Origin: Lysinibacillus alkalisoli
GTDB taxonomy: Bacteria > Bacillota > Bacilli > Bacillales_A > Planococcaceae
Assembly: GCF_014643595.1 (NCBI RefSeq)
Contig: NZ_BMJT01000001.1
Span: 434,001-498,000, forward strand
Direction of reading: 5' to 3'
DNA: 64,000 bases
Below, in pieces: positions 18,101 through 27,529 of the stretch. Numbering within the stretch: position 1 is the first letter of the stretch; each line of letters begins with the position of its first letter. Under the pieces are notes generated by a model. It made no database searches, was not told where the DNA came from, and worked only from the letters and a program-made list of their open reading frames with translations. The position numbers and the translations under genes were made by a program.

Positions 18101-18798
18101 TGGGCATCTAAATTTGTAGGAGGTGCGCCTAAAATCGAGCCTTCTATTACTTTTGCTTGGATTTTATTATACGTAAGTAAACGATACATGAATAAAGCGT
18201 AAGCTAATGATGCACCGTTATTTTTTTTGAGTAAAGTATGTACCGATTTCGCTGTATCGGATTGATTTAATGTTGTGAGTAAATGGTCTGTCGTGACGTA
18301 ATCATAAATGGCTTTTGTTTTTTCAAAGTTAGTCATATTAGCGGTGATAATCTCGTTAGAAATCGCCTCGACTAACTTATCCACTTCTACTTCTTGGTCA
18401 AGTGTATTGCGGTACTCTACGGTAATGGCCATTGTCATTTTTTCTTGCCCGTCGATCCCTTCCACTTTATTCTTTTTAATCGACCAACCTAAGTAGGGGT
18501 TTTCTTCTTTTAAATTATAGTTTTCATTCAAATAAGACTCCACGTGTTGAATGAGGTCTTTCACTTGTATGTTTTGATTTTTATTGCGATTAAAATGTAA
18601 TTCAAAATACGTTTCGTGATTGAATAGTCGCACGTTAATTAACTGCTCAAGCTCACGATGGGTATTTGCCACATTCGTTGTCGTTGCGCTAGGTGGTGCA
18701 TCTTTAACAGTAGTAGCTGCATTAGCCTCACCAACAAAAGCAACTGTAGAAGGAATAACAAGCGTTGCTGCTAATGCGTAGTGTCCGATTTTCTTCAT
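15199..18798 (-). CDS. SLH protein with a transglutaminase-like domain lacking the usual cysteine
   Basis: 1199 residues with a signal peptide (cleavage near EANAA). Residues about 150-255 form a transglutaminase-like core: FEKTKAIYDYV, then GASLAYALFMYRLL where the family normally has GxCxGYA, then DAQHFWNYVYLDNRWYHIDA with the expected His and Asp. The catalytic Cys position holds Ser, so ordinary thiol chemistry is unlikely. Residues about 450-880 are tandem 60-70-residue helical repeats of the type YDxL...V.NY..L, also present in the 44.9 kb protein. Three SLH domains close the C-terminus (about 1015-1199, SPLTRAQFAMMVARAL). AAGGAGAG lies before the ATG. Probably an anchored structural or scaffold protein. 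Confidence 0.85.
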   Translation of the reverse strand: MKKIGHYALAATLVIPSTVAFVGEANAATTVKDAPPSATTTNVANTHRELEQLINVRLFNHETYFELHFNRNKNQNIQVKDLIQHVESYLNENYNLKEENPYLGWSIKKNKVEGIDGQEKMTMAITVEYRNTLDQEVEVDKLVEAISNEIITANMTNFEKTKAIYDYVTTDHLLTTLNQSDTAKSVHTLLKKNNGASLAYALFMYRLLTYNKIQAKVIEGSILGAPPTNLDAQHFWNYVYLDNRWYHIDAALGSGYTGLIEVFPYDTFLLSTNTMRKTHNWKDYSNIHATDAQYEKYRTAKKLDISKNYTITINPQDQLVINNKKLDGYRVQDFAYDAKNNWIYFIGLSHGSYLYKIRPDGTGFTVVNREQGKKVAIKKNGKTQQLVYRTINGRDQVTTIELQADVDKRDAKNVERKIDALDLNHVTVNEVADIRVDYNQLSPDARLYLPQQTETKWAVAQNKLTPSEKKVVDVIVGIALLDDLKPTYRTDVEAARKNYDALSQQEQRDVSNYRELTDAEQQVIKNLSLAFELDKTLEKLNLDMSNYQEQILRSRDTFHQLTFAQQTLVTQDQKLYNMYEEVKKYNKVGADFDYRLEVLEDNDPRLIEKVQALRELYDTITIGEERNIKRYDRLLTLERTVQAIENKLSGWQGQIDNIYTHMQQVQNATVDEPVEIVKDFVERLILLREAYTKFTPAEQALLTDEYKQLEEMEAYAKMRFRDTNKDDKGVYVVIELEKAIDQLYLDSRELEKQMTPVLDRFYQLTENEQYSVQNYKRLLRLEKALPYKKDIVTVMQKIDKTNQPMKWTQFKAATYDARLSYDRLPEDAKPEVSNYSDLLAAEKKVKEGNKEEDPKPPVIKPPTSNDQIVVEGKQQATEHTFDIPNSIVTKTIAEEGTKDLHLTSGDVDIILPAQSVTDRLANVTDARVTFDSKLEHAATLTITLDPGKRNARNVNYLADYAQITLPVDVLTADSDDLHLLATENTSFAAIPFYVDDANSVVIKPRTVGKYNVMPSFVNFTDIRNSDYQDEINFLANRYIIKGKTTSIFDPYSPLTRAQFAMMVARALDAKPSANTENPFSDTKGIEAEQDILALYELDIIHGVNKHEFKPYGQLTRQQALVMMKRMLESLDLELEYNDEKPEGIHDWGSMSAEAQEAYLLLAHLGVLEPKDGYLKPYSPLQRQEMANMLKRTLVAAEMY

Positions 18799-18994
18799 GC
18801 AATCTCTCCTTATAACATCAATAAATATAGCTGTTCTTTACTCTCCTCATTATATCGGCTCAAAATAGAGAAAACAAAGCGTTATTCACAAATTTGCAAG
18901 TGATATAGGGCTAAAGACAGTGAAAATATGGGTAGATATTACGATATAATAAAGGAACATACTAACAGTTAAACGAAGAGAAAGGAAGAAAACA

Positions 18995-21900
18995 ATGACA
19001 AAAGTACATAAAATAACCGCTACTTTAGCAACAGCGGCATTGTTAACATCGACGGTTGCGCCTTATGCAAGCGCCGCAACGTATGAGATGAGAGAAGTCT
19101 ATGCCCAAATTGATGGCGTCACGTACACATTCCCAAGCGCCGATTTAGGTAACTTATTAGCCGCAGGTAAAGACGTTACACATATTAAAACAAATACCAA
19201 CCATGTCGTGACAATGAAAGATTACGGGTATGAGTTAGCTAAACATGGCAAATGGAGCGTAGACCGTATACTCGGCAAGCTAATTAAAAACGACAAGTAT
19301 TTATCAAATGACGAGATTAACCGACTACAAGTACGCTACGGGGCTAAGGTGAATGTAAATAAAGTAGACGGCAGTATTCATGTTACTGTACCTACTACAC
19401 CAACGCCTTCACAACCTACGATTTATTTAACCAATATAACGGCATTACAAGATGTGAATAATGCAGTGTCTGTACGTATTACAGCAAATGATATGAACGT
19501 AGCATCTCGAATTGATGGGAAATGGATTGAGTTGCGTAATGGTAATGAGCGTGTGCGCTTGATGTATAGTGGTGGTGGCATTTATCAAGATGAGGCTATA
19601 TTCCGCACAATTGATGGCAAACCTTTAAAAAATAATACAACGTATAGTGTACATGTGATAGATCACTGGGCACAAAGTTGGGTAAGTTCGTTAACTGTAC
19701 AAAATGAGTCACCATATTTTGCAAAAATGGCAACAGATGATACAGCTATTCAACCAACAGCGGATAATGAGACAGAGAAGTTACTAACGTATTACGGTGT
19801 AGACCAATATAATAATCGCATTGATTTATTACCAAGCACTAAAGTAGAGAGCGTTATGATTAATGGTAAGACAACAACTAATTTTGCCTATAGTAACGGA
19901 CAGCTAACACTGCATGATAAAGTAGTGCCTAAAGATAAAATTGAAGTCACTTTCACATATAAAGTGAAAAATAAAACAGAGCGTCAAACCTTTGTTACAG
20001 ACGTTGAAGAATTTGCACCAGCAAAGGCAACGCAACTCTCCTTAACGATTGCACAACAACAAGCTTACCGTGAGAATGATGAGGTCGAAATGAACGTAGC
20101 CGTACTTGACCAATATGGTAAGCCAATGACAGGGCAAATTGTAGAGTGGCAAGTAGGCAGTCAACTAAAAACAGGTACACAACAAGAAACATTTGTCTTA
20201 AAAGACAATGGCAAAGTAACGATTACGGTTAAAGTTGGCGACTTAACAATAACAGAGACGATTGATGTGTTAGCAGCACCAGTAGTAGACCAAGTAATGA
20301 TTGAATATGATGACAAAATAAAATATTTTAACGGTGACCCTATTGCGCTTACCGCAAAAGTGTTAGATCAACATGGCATTGAGATGAAAGGGCTAACCGT
20401 AGATTGGCAGGTAGGCAGTTTAGAACGAAAAGGCGCTACGCAAAAAGAAACTTTCACATTAGCGGATGAAGGTAAAGTGGCGATTACGATTACGATTAAT
20501 GGCAAGACTGCAACAAAAGAGCTGCAAGTAGAGCCAACACCTAGCTTATCTAAAGTTCAAACGTCATTAGTTACTTTTGCTGAGGGTGATGTGGGGTATC
20601 ATTATGAGCCAATCGAATTTAGAAATACGAAAGATGTTATATTAAAGCCAAAAGAAATTGATCGTACTAAACTAAAAGCAACAGCACCAACAACGCCAGC
20701 CTCTACAGCAGATGTATGCATTGTTTATGTGAAAAAATCAGGTACAAGTTACGAAGAAGTTTCGCAAAATGAAGCTACGCATATTGCCTTGAGATTTGAC
20801 CAAACGAAGTATCAACAAGGTGAGCATATTGGTGGTGAGATTATCGCAGCACCTGGTACAAGCGACAATAAAGCAGAGGTTAAAGGTACGTATAAACTAC
20901 AAGTGTCTGAGCCACGCCGTTTGGCAACCATGACGATTGAACCACAATCGGGTGTCATTGGCATTAATGATACGATGACATTAAAGGTCAATACATTAGA
21001 CCAATATGGGCGACCATTTGAGGCAGCATTAAGTGCTAAAGCGATACCGACAAGTGTGTTAGAGATTGTTTCAAAAGATGGCAAAGTAGTAACCCCTATT
21101 TATAAAAATAATAAAATATCCCATTATGAAGTAATTGCCACAGGTTTAAAAAAGGGTAAGGGGCGTGTTGAAGTCTCATCAGGTGATATTAGCGCTGTAG
21201 CTAATTTAGAAGTAGCACTCGCTGAAATTACAGAAGTAAAGCCAACAAGTGCACATACACTTGATGTTGTGTTTAATCGTACTGTTAGTAAATTGACGCC
21301 TGAAATGGTGCAGGTAGAAGGCGCAAAGGCAACATTACAAGTAAAGCGTGTTGAACTAGCAGCAGACGGACGTAGTGCAAAAATCACATTGCGTGACCGC
21401 ATGGAGCCAAGTGAAAGATACCAATTAGGCATTACACTAGGTGAGGATACGATTAACAAAGATTTCACTTACAAAGTGGGCAATGTAAAAGCCATTGACA
21501 TTAAAAATCAAACCGTGATTCAAGGACGTAAATTAGACTATCGTGTGCTAGATGAAGCGGGCGTTGATATTACAGAAGATGTAGAGTTATCTGTATCAAG
21601 TGAGTATGCGGATGCTTTTGTTACAGGTAAAGGTTTTATTCGATTAGCGGCAACAGCAACAGGTAAGATGCCTATTACGTTAACCGCAGGTAATGGTGTT
21701 AAAAAGACGGTTACCATTACAGCAGAGTCGAGTATTGCGGCACCACGAAAGCTTGGAGAATACTGGACAGTCTCGACTACAGAAGGCATCCTAACAAAGA
21801 ATGAATATGAGTCACCAACTTTTGCGCAAGATGAGTTGATTACTGAAAAAGAGCTGGATAAATATTTAAACTTGTCAGTACGCGACCAATTTGAACAAGA

Positions 21901-23623
21901 TGTAGATATGACGGATTTAAAAGTAGTGTATGAATCAAATGCACCGAGTGTATTATTAGTTGACCAAATTACAGGCAAACTTACACCAAAGGCAACGGGT
22001 ACAGCAACGATTACGGCTAAACTAGTAGATCAAAATGATAATCCTGTATTAAATCATGAAGGCAGAGAGATTACAGAGCGTATTCGTTTACGTGTGCAAT
22101 CTGAAGCGGTATTAAATGAAATTGTATTAAGTATGGAGCAAATGGCATTAGTGCAAGGTGTCGAAGGTTTTGATAAGGATAAAGTTACAGTATTAGGTAA
22201 GAACCAATTTGGCGAACCTTTTGCACTCGACAACAGCAAGATTAAAGTCAAAGTAGATGATGATAACATCGCCACAGCCACTGTACAAAATAGTGAGGTA
22301 AACATCACAGCCGTTAGCGAAGGCGAGACAACGGTAACAGTTGAGTATGAAGGACACCAACAAACCGTTAAAGTAGGCGTTAAAAAGCCACAAGCAGATG
22401 CTGCCCATTATGCCTTCTTTAATGTAAAAGACTTATATTATGTAGAGGAAGAAGGTAAGCCGACAAGCTTTACACCTGTAATTTACGGTGTTGATAAAAA
22501 CGGGTTACCAACGAAAAAAGCAACAGCTCCTATACAGTTGAATGGTAAACCATTTACAGGTGAAGTTAAAAGCGAAGACTTACGTAAATTAGACGAAACG
22601 CACTTTACACTCAGTGCCACAGTAGATGGCGAGGTTGTAACAGCTGAGTTTGATATCATGGATAATCGTAAAAAGCCAAGTGTTACGATTATTGATAATC
22701 AATTATTAGCTAAACCTGGCGATGCCTTAGATCAAGTATTGTTGCGCCAGCTTATGTTAGTAGATGGTCATAGTAAGCCTATTACAGCTATTGAACAAGT
22801 AAAGTTTGATTCTACAAATAGCGGTGTTATTGCCTCTAATAGTAACCAAGCAATTAAAGGGAAGCATGGAGATTACGCAACGCTATATATTGCTTCCTTT
22901 GTCGTAAAAGATAGCAAAGGCGAAACATTTGAAATTGATATGGATGATGAGCCGTTCGTAGTAAAGGTTGATACAAAGGCGCCTGAGATTACAGATGTTA
23001 CAAGCGTAGTACAGGCAACGGAGCAAGCTGCATTTCATTATAATGCGAATGGTTTAACATTTGAGGCAGTGGCCAAAGGTGTAGAGGGAAATGGCAAGGA
23101 AGTTGAACTAAGGTATGCTGATAAAGGTCAAGACTATGTGCCAACAAAGGTTGAAGTGAAAGGTCAACGTGTAGTGGTAACAGTGGGTTATAGCACAGTA
23201 AATCAAGATATCGTGTATGCTACTGAGCGTGAAGTCGGTATAGCTGTTAATACAGACGAAGAGGCGAGTAAAATTATTCGTGCTAGTTCCTCCACGCCTG
23301 AAACACCTGTAAATTTAAATGGCGTATCAGGGCACCGTACTTTAGCAGGTGGTAAGAGTGAAGTACAGCAACTGACGATTACCTATTCTAAAGCGTTAGA
23401 TATGGTAGGGTTAGGTGACTTTAGTATAGATGGTACAAAGGCAACAAAAGTAACACCAGCAGGGGATAATAATATTATTATTTTAACGTTTGAACCATCT
23501 AAAGAAGTGGGGATGACAGCTACATTGGCAACCTCTAAAGTGAAAGATACTATTGGTAATGAACAAGCAGCTACTAGTACAACATTACACATGCAAAACG
23601 GCAAATTACTGTTGAAGCCTTAA
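18995..23623 (+). CDS. Very large secreted Big/Ig-like surface protein without an SLH domain
   Basis: 1542 residues with a signal peptide (APYASAA, cleavage near residue 28). The first 110 mature residues form a unique mixed domain. The rest is a chain of beta-sandwich modules, including two similar adjacent units (YGKPMTGQIVEWQVGSQLKT and HGIEMKGLTVDWQVGSLERK), Big_2-like stretches and an SbsA/S-layer-like C-terminal module. I see no SLH, LPXTG, LysM or choline-type anchor. It could be a second lattice protein, an S-layer partner or a secreted filament. It has its own TATAAT (18945-18950), a GGAAG-type ribosome binding site and a terminator. No enzymatic motif seen. Confidence 0.8.
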   Translation: MTKVHKITATLATAALLTSTVAPYASAATYEMREVYAQIDGVTYTFPSADLGNLLAAGKDVTHIKTNTNHVVTMKDYGYELAKHGKWSVDRILGKLIKNDKYLSNDEINRLQVRYGAKVNVNKVDGSIHVTVPTTPTPSQPTIYLTNITALQDVNNAVSVRITANDMNVASRIDGKWIELRNGNERVRLMYSGGGIYQDEAIFRTIDGKPLKNNTTYSVHVIDHWAQSWVSSLTVQNESPYFAKMATDDTAIQPTADNETEKLLTYYGVDQYNNRIDLLPSTKVESVMINGKTTTNFAYSNGQLTLHDKVVPKDKIEVTFTYKVKNKTERQTFVTDVEEFAPAKATQLSLTIAQQQAYRENDEVEMNVAVLDQYGKPMTGQIVEWQVGSQLKTGTQQETFVLKDNGKVTITVKVGDLTITETIDVLAAPVVDQVMIEYDDKIKYFNGDPIALTAKVLDQHGIEMKGLTVDWQVGSLERKGATQKETFTLADEGKVAITITINGKTATKELQVEPTPSLSKVQTSLVTFAEGDVGYHYEPIEFRNTKDVILKPKEIDRTKLKATAPTTPASTADVCIVYVKKSGTSYEEVSQNEATHIALRFDQTKYQQGEHIGGEIIAAPGTSDNKAEVKGTYKLQVSEPRRLATMTIEPQSGVIGINDTMTLKVNTLDQYGRPFEAALSAKAIPTSVLEIVSKDGKVVTPIYKNNKISHYEVIATGLKKGKGRVEVSSGDISAVANLEVALAEITEVKPTSAHTLDVVFNRTVSKLTPEMVQVEGAKATLQVKRVELAADGRSAKITLRDRMEPSERYQLGITLGEDTINKDFTYKVGNVKAIDIKNQTVIQGRKLDYRVLDEAGVDITEDVELSVSSEYADAFVTGKGFIRLAATATGKMPITLTAGNGVKKTVTITAESSIAAPRKLGEYWTVSTTEGILTKNEYESPTFAQDELITEKELDKYLNLSVRDQFEQDVDMTDLKVVYESNAPSVLLVDQITGKLTPKATGTATITAKLVDQNDNPVLNHEGREITERIRLRVQSEAVLNEIVLSMEQMALVQGVEGFDKDKVTVLGKNQFGEPFALDNSKIKVKVDDDNIATATVQNSEVNITAVSEGETTVTVEYEGHQQTVKVGVKKPQADAAHYAFFNVKDLYYVEEEGKPTSFTPVIYGVDKNGLPTKKATAPIQLNGKPFTGEVKSEDLRKLDETHFTLSATVDGEVVTAEFDIMDNRKKPSVTIIDNQLLAKPGDALDQVLLRQLMLVDGHSKPITAIEQVKFDSTNSGVIASNSNQAIKGKHGDYATLYIASFVVKDSKGETFEIDMDDEPFVVKVDTKAPEITDVTSVVQATEQAAFHYNANGLTFEAVAKGVEGNGKEVELRYADKGQDYVPTKVEVKGQRVVVTVGYSTVNQDIVYATEREVGIAVNTDEEASKIIRASSSTPETPVNLNGVSGHRTLAGGKSEVQQLTITYSKALDMVGLGDFSIDGTKATKVTPAGDNNIIILTFEPSKEVGMTATLATSKVKDTIGNEQAATSTTLHMQNGKLLLKP

Positions 23624-23632
23624 GCGATAAAC

Positions 23633-23669
23633 ATGGATGAAGCGATTTTTAACATCGCTTCATCTTTTT
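23633..23669 (+). terminator. Rho-independent terminator
   Basis: A GATGAAGCGAT / ATCGCTTCATC stem is followed by TTTTT. It is nearly the same stem sequence as the terminator at 15136-15176. Confidence 0.85.
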
Positions 23670-23812
23670 ACTGTTAACTATATAATCTAACTTATGTAAT
23701 TTCATCGAATAAACGAGCCAATTTCGCTTATCAATAAAAACAAGTTAACAAATGTTAATAGTGCAATGAAATTTTTACTGCTATGATAAAAGTAATGTAA
23801 AGGAGGAGAGAT

Positions 23813-25489
23813 ATGAGGAAGAGATATTATGCGATGTGGGCAACGACAGCCGTAGTGATAGCATTAGCACCAGCAACGACAGAAGCGGCTACATTTACAG
23901 ATTTAACTCATAATACACATGCTGAGGCCATTCAGCAATTAGTACAACAAGGCATTATTTCGGGGTATGCGGATGGTACTTTTAGACCTGAACAAACATT
24001 GACACGTTCAGATGCTGTTAAGATGATTGGCAAATGGTTAGTAGCTATAGGTTACGATTTACCACAAGATGCGAATACGAAAGCTCGTTTTACAGATGTT
24101 GCCGTAAATGATCAAAATGATTTAGTACAATATGCTGCATTGTTATATGATTATGGTATTTTTCTAGGCGCTGATGGTGAGCTGAAGCCTCATGAGAAGA
24201 TGACACGTGAAAATATGGCTTTAATTTTAACACGTGCCTATGATGAGATTTACGGCGTCCATACCATTCGCCAACTTGAAAAACAAGAGGTGACGTCTGG
24301 AATTACAGATTTGCTACTTGCGAAGGAGGAGGCACATTTATCTTTACAATTGTTGTCGTATTTGGAGATTACAAATCAATCCCAATTTAAACCTAAGCAA
24401 GCTATTACGAGAGGGCAGTTTGCCTCTTTTGTGTCAAGGAGTCAAATTATTGATATGACTAAACTAACGACAACAGAGGTGGTAGCAGGTAGTATATTTG
24501 GTGATAGTGACGGGGCATTACGTACGGCTCAATTTAGAACACCGACAGCCATTACTACATTAGCGGACGGTTCACTCGCTATTAGTGACAAAAATAATCA
24601 GAAAATAAAGATAATTAAAGAGGGCAATGTGAGTACGTATGCAGGCACTACTATTGATTGGGATGATTATGGCATGCCAAAGGGCGGTTTAATCAATGGC
24701 AAAGTCGAACAATCTTTATTACAAGAGCCGACAGCAGTGACAACAGGGCCAAATAATGAAATCTGGATTGCTGATACAGGCAATCATGCTATACGCAAAA
24801 TCGTGAATGGCGAATTACAAACGGTTGCAGGAAATGGCATACAAGGTACTGCAGATGGTGCGGGAGAGCAGGCTCGTTTTTATTCACCACAAAGTATTGT
24901 GGTGAATAAGAAGGGTGAGGCTTATGTGGCAGATACGATGAATCATGTGATTCGTAAAATTGCGACAGATGGTACTGTAACAACGATTAATGCGCCAGCT
25001 AGTCGAATGACAGAATGGAATTTAGATATCTTATTAGTAGGTAGTTTTAGAGACGGAAAAATAACAGAAGCACAATTTAATGCGCCTATGGGCTTGGCAT
25101 TAGACGAACATGATAATTTGTATGTCAGTGATACAGGCAATCATCTGATTCGTTACATGGACTTTACAAACCATACTGTAAAAACGGTAGCAGGAGACCC
25201 AGCAAGCATTACAGGTCAATTTATTTTTGAAAAAGGTGGCAATATAGACGGTAAGGCAATAAAAGCCCGTTTTAACTCACCAAGAGGGCTCTATTATGAC
25301 GAGGCATATGGTTTATTAATTACGGATACTAGTAATGGTCAAGTGCGTCTATTACGCAATGGTCAAGTGCATACCATTGCTACAAAAATGAAGCAACCTA
25401 CAAGCATTACTAAAGATAAAGATGCTTGGTATATCACAGATGCGGGCGACCATCAAATTAAACAATTTTATTATAGTGAAAAGGAGTAA
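23813..25489 (+). CDS. SLH-anchored NHL-repeat beta-propeller protein
   Basis: 558 residues with a signal peptide (ATTEAA, cleavage near residue 25). Three SLH domains occupy about residues 25-215 (GIISGYADGTFRPEQTLTRS and KMTRENMALILTRAY are typical). From about 245 to the end the protein has NHL repeats, with recurring phrases such as IWIADTGNHAIRKI, AYVADTMNHVIRKI and LYVSDTGNHLIRYM, forming a six-bladed-type propeller for protein or glycan contacts. AGGAGAG lies before ATG 23813. The downstream FecR-domain gene starts 6 nt after its stop, so the two are co-transcribed. Partner and ligand are unknown. Confidence 0.88.
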   Translation: MRKRYYAMWATTAVVIALAPATTEAATFTDLTHNTHAEAIQQLVQQGIISGYADGTFRPEQTLTRSDAVKMIGKWLVAIGYDLPQDANTKARFTDVAVNDQNDLVQYAALLYDYGIFLGADGELKPHEKMTRENMALILTRAYDEIYGVHTIRQLEKQEVTSGITDLLLAKEEAHLSLQLLSYLEITNQSQFKPKQAITRGQFASFVSRSQIIDMTKLTTTEVVAGSIFGDSDGALRTAQFRTPTAITTLADGSLAISDKNNQKIKIIKEGNVSTYAGTTIDWDDYGMPKGGLINGKVEQSLLQEPTAVTTGPNNEIWIADTGNHAIRKIVNGELQTVAGNGIQGTADGAGEQARFYSPQSIVVNKKGEAYVADTMNHVIRKIATDGTVTTINAPASRMTEWNLDILLVGSFRDGKITEAQFNAPMGLALDEHDNLYVSDTGNHLIRYMDFTNHTVKTVAGDPASITGQFIFEKGGNIDGKAIKARFNSPRGLYYDEAYGLLITDTSNGQVRLLRNGQVHTIATKMKQPTSITKDKDAWYITDAGDHQIKQFYYSEKE

Positions 25490-25495
25490 TGCATA

Positions 25496-27394
25496 ATGCC
25501 TATTAAAAGATGGATTCAATTGGCAAGTTTAGTATTGTTACTCATCATTCCAACATACGCAGCTCAAGCAAAACAGCCTGTAGCTCCCCCTACGTATGAG
25601 GAAGTAGTAGGGACGGTATGGATTTGGAAAGAGAATGGTATAAAGGTACAAGCATATAATGGTTTACCCATTGAAAAAGGTGATGAAGTAAAAACAGATC
25701 AAACATCTTCTATTACATTATCTTGGCATACTACAGCTGATAAAATTACAGTAACCCAGCAAGCTTGGTTGAAAGTAGAGGCACTGAATAAGCAAAAAGG
25801 CGCTACGCTTACTTTGTATAGTGGTGAGACATTTACGAGTATTAATCCAGAGGCAAAACGTAAATTTATTATAAACACGCCTACTAATCAATATGTTAGC
25901 AAAGGAACGAACTTTTTGATTACCGTTTCACCACTAACTGGCGCTAATTCTCTAAGCGTTTTATCTGGTATTGTAGAAATGAATTCCCTTATGACAGTTG
26001 GCGGCACACGTAATACGATTTCGCCTGCTCAAACCATTTATGTGGTACCTGGTAGCAAACCCATACAGACACCAGTGCAAGAATTATATACTGATTTGTC
26101 GCCAACAATCTTTAGAGCGATAGAAGAACAAACTTCTCGCATTGTGTCAGAAAATGAGAGGTTAATAGAGCAAGATGTGATTACTGCATCACGTGAAGAG
26201 CATATGCGCTGGGCACTGTTACAAGCTATGACAAATTACGAACAAACATATGACTGGAAATCTAATCTTGTGAGTGCTGAAACAAGAAAGCTTTTAGGCA
26301 ATCCTAAACAAGTACAATATACAGAGCAAGAGTTACAGGCACTTAAAAATCAACAAGCTATGCAAGCATTATTGGCACAACGATTAAAAGACCAACAAAC
26401 ACAAGCAGCTAATAATAGAGAGTTACGTGAATTAGAGGCAGAACGATTAAAACAATTCGTACAGCAACGTGCGTTAGAGCAAAAAGCGTTAGAAGAGCAA
26501 CAAACACAACTAAAAAATCAATATCTCAATCAGCTTTCAGAAAGTGACAGAGCAAGATTACAAGCACAACAACAACAGCGTGAAAAATTACTGCAAGAAC
26601 AATGGCAAAAATTAAAAGAATATGATAAGCCATTACCAGATATTCCTGTTATTGACCCGACACCACCCACACCATCAGAGCCGTCTGAAGACGAGCAAAT
26701 ATTAAATGCAGAGCTTTACGAGCTGCAAGTACAAGTGAATCAATCATTGCAAGAAGCATTGCATTACACAGAAGAGACAAAGTTAGCTGTTGAGCAAATC
26801 TTGGCAATGCCACAGCAAAATTTACAACAAAAGCAATCGAAAAAAGAAGCTTTATTCCACGCTTTAAATATGATGTATTTAGATGAGAGTAAAGCACGAG
26901 TACCAAGTGATTTAACGAAGTATACAACAGCAACACGACAACGCGTGGAAGAGGCATTACAATTACCTGAGCAAACGAGCGAAGAAAAAGCACAAAAAGG
27001 GTACGCATTAACACAAGCAATAGATCAATTAGTCACTGTAGATCAAGGTTTACAACATATTCTACAACAAGTACCGAGTGATTTAACCATTTATACACTA
27101 TCAACACGACAACTCTTAGAAGAGGCACTAGAATTGCCTGAACAAACAAATGCAGAGAAAGCTAGTAAAATTATAAAGATACAAGAAGCATTACAGCAAT
27201 TAGTGAAAATAGTGGATGATGATATCCAAGTGGCATTAGATGATGCAAAATCACAAATCCCAACAGATTTGAGTATGTATACAGAAACGGCACAGCAAGG
27301 AATAGATACAGCTTTAGCGATGCCAGAAGAAACAAACGATGAAAAACAAGCAAAAACAGCAGCTATTTTAGCAGCTATTGCTAACTTAGCATAA
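25496..27394 (+). CDS. Secreted FecR-domain protein with coiled coil and repeated C-terminus
   Basis: 632 residues. A signal peptide (IIPTYAAQAK) precedes a FecR-like domain (about 35-180: VKTDQTSSITLSWHTTADKI, FIINTPTNQYVSKGTNFLIT). Then comes a Gln/Glu/Lys-rich coiled coil (about 215-385), a Pro-rich linker (PTPPTPSEPSED) and about four 55-60-residue helical repeats with the recurring phrase PSDLTxYTxxTRQ...AL.LPEQT..EKA. The FecR domain is best known from iron-siderophore sensing but is widely used as a secreted beta scaffold; no sigma factor is near, so regulation is unlikely. AAGGAG lies 9 nt before ATG, and the gene is coupled to the NHL/SLH gene. No wall anchor is seen, so it may be held by its SLH partner. 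Confidence 0.75.
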   Translation: MPIKRWIQLASLVLLLIIPTYAAQAKQPVAPPTYEEVVGTVWIWKENGIKVQAYNGLPIEKGDEVKTDQTSSITLSWHTTADKITVTQQAWLKVEALNKQKGATLTLYSGETFTSINPEAKRKFIINTPTNQYVSKGTNFLITVSPLTGANSLSVLSGIVEMNSLMTVGGTRNTISPAQTIYVVPGSKPIQTPVQELYTDLSPTIFRAIEEQTSRIVSENERLIEQDVITASREEHMRWALLQAMTNYEQTYDWKSNLVSAETRKLLGNPKQVQYTEQELQALKNQQAMQALLAQRLKDQQTQAANNRELRELEAERLKQFVQQRALEQKALEEQQTQLKNQYLNQLSESDRARLQAQQQQREKLLQEQWQKLKEYDKPLPDIPVIDPTPPTPSEPSEDEQILNAELYELQVQVNQSLQEALHYTEETKLAVEQILAMPQQNLQQKQSKKEALFHALNMMYLDESKARVPSDLTKYTTATRQRVEEALQLPEQTSEEKAQKGYALTQAIDQLVTVDQGLQHILQQVPSDLTIYTLSTRQLLEEALELPEQTNAEKASKIIKIQEALQQLVKIVDDDIQVALDDAKSQIPTDLSMYTETAQQGIDTALAMPEETNDEKQAKTAAILAAIANLA

Positions 27395-27465
27395 GGTGAA
27401 GAAACTAGCACAACAAGAAAGATCCGTATGCTAGACTGTTCGATTTTTTACGTTTATTCCACATT

Positions 27466-27502
27466 AAAAAGCTTCAGCATTGGTTGTGCTGAAGCTTTTT
27501 GT
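27466..27502. terminator. Bidirectional terminator
   Basis: AAAAAGCTTCAGC / GCTGAAGCTTTTT inverted repeat between the convergent FecR-domain and transporter genes. Confidence 0.85.
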
Positions 27503-27529
27503 TTTTAGCTAGCCAGTTGTCCTAGTATT

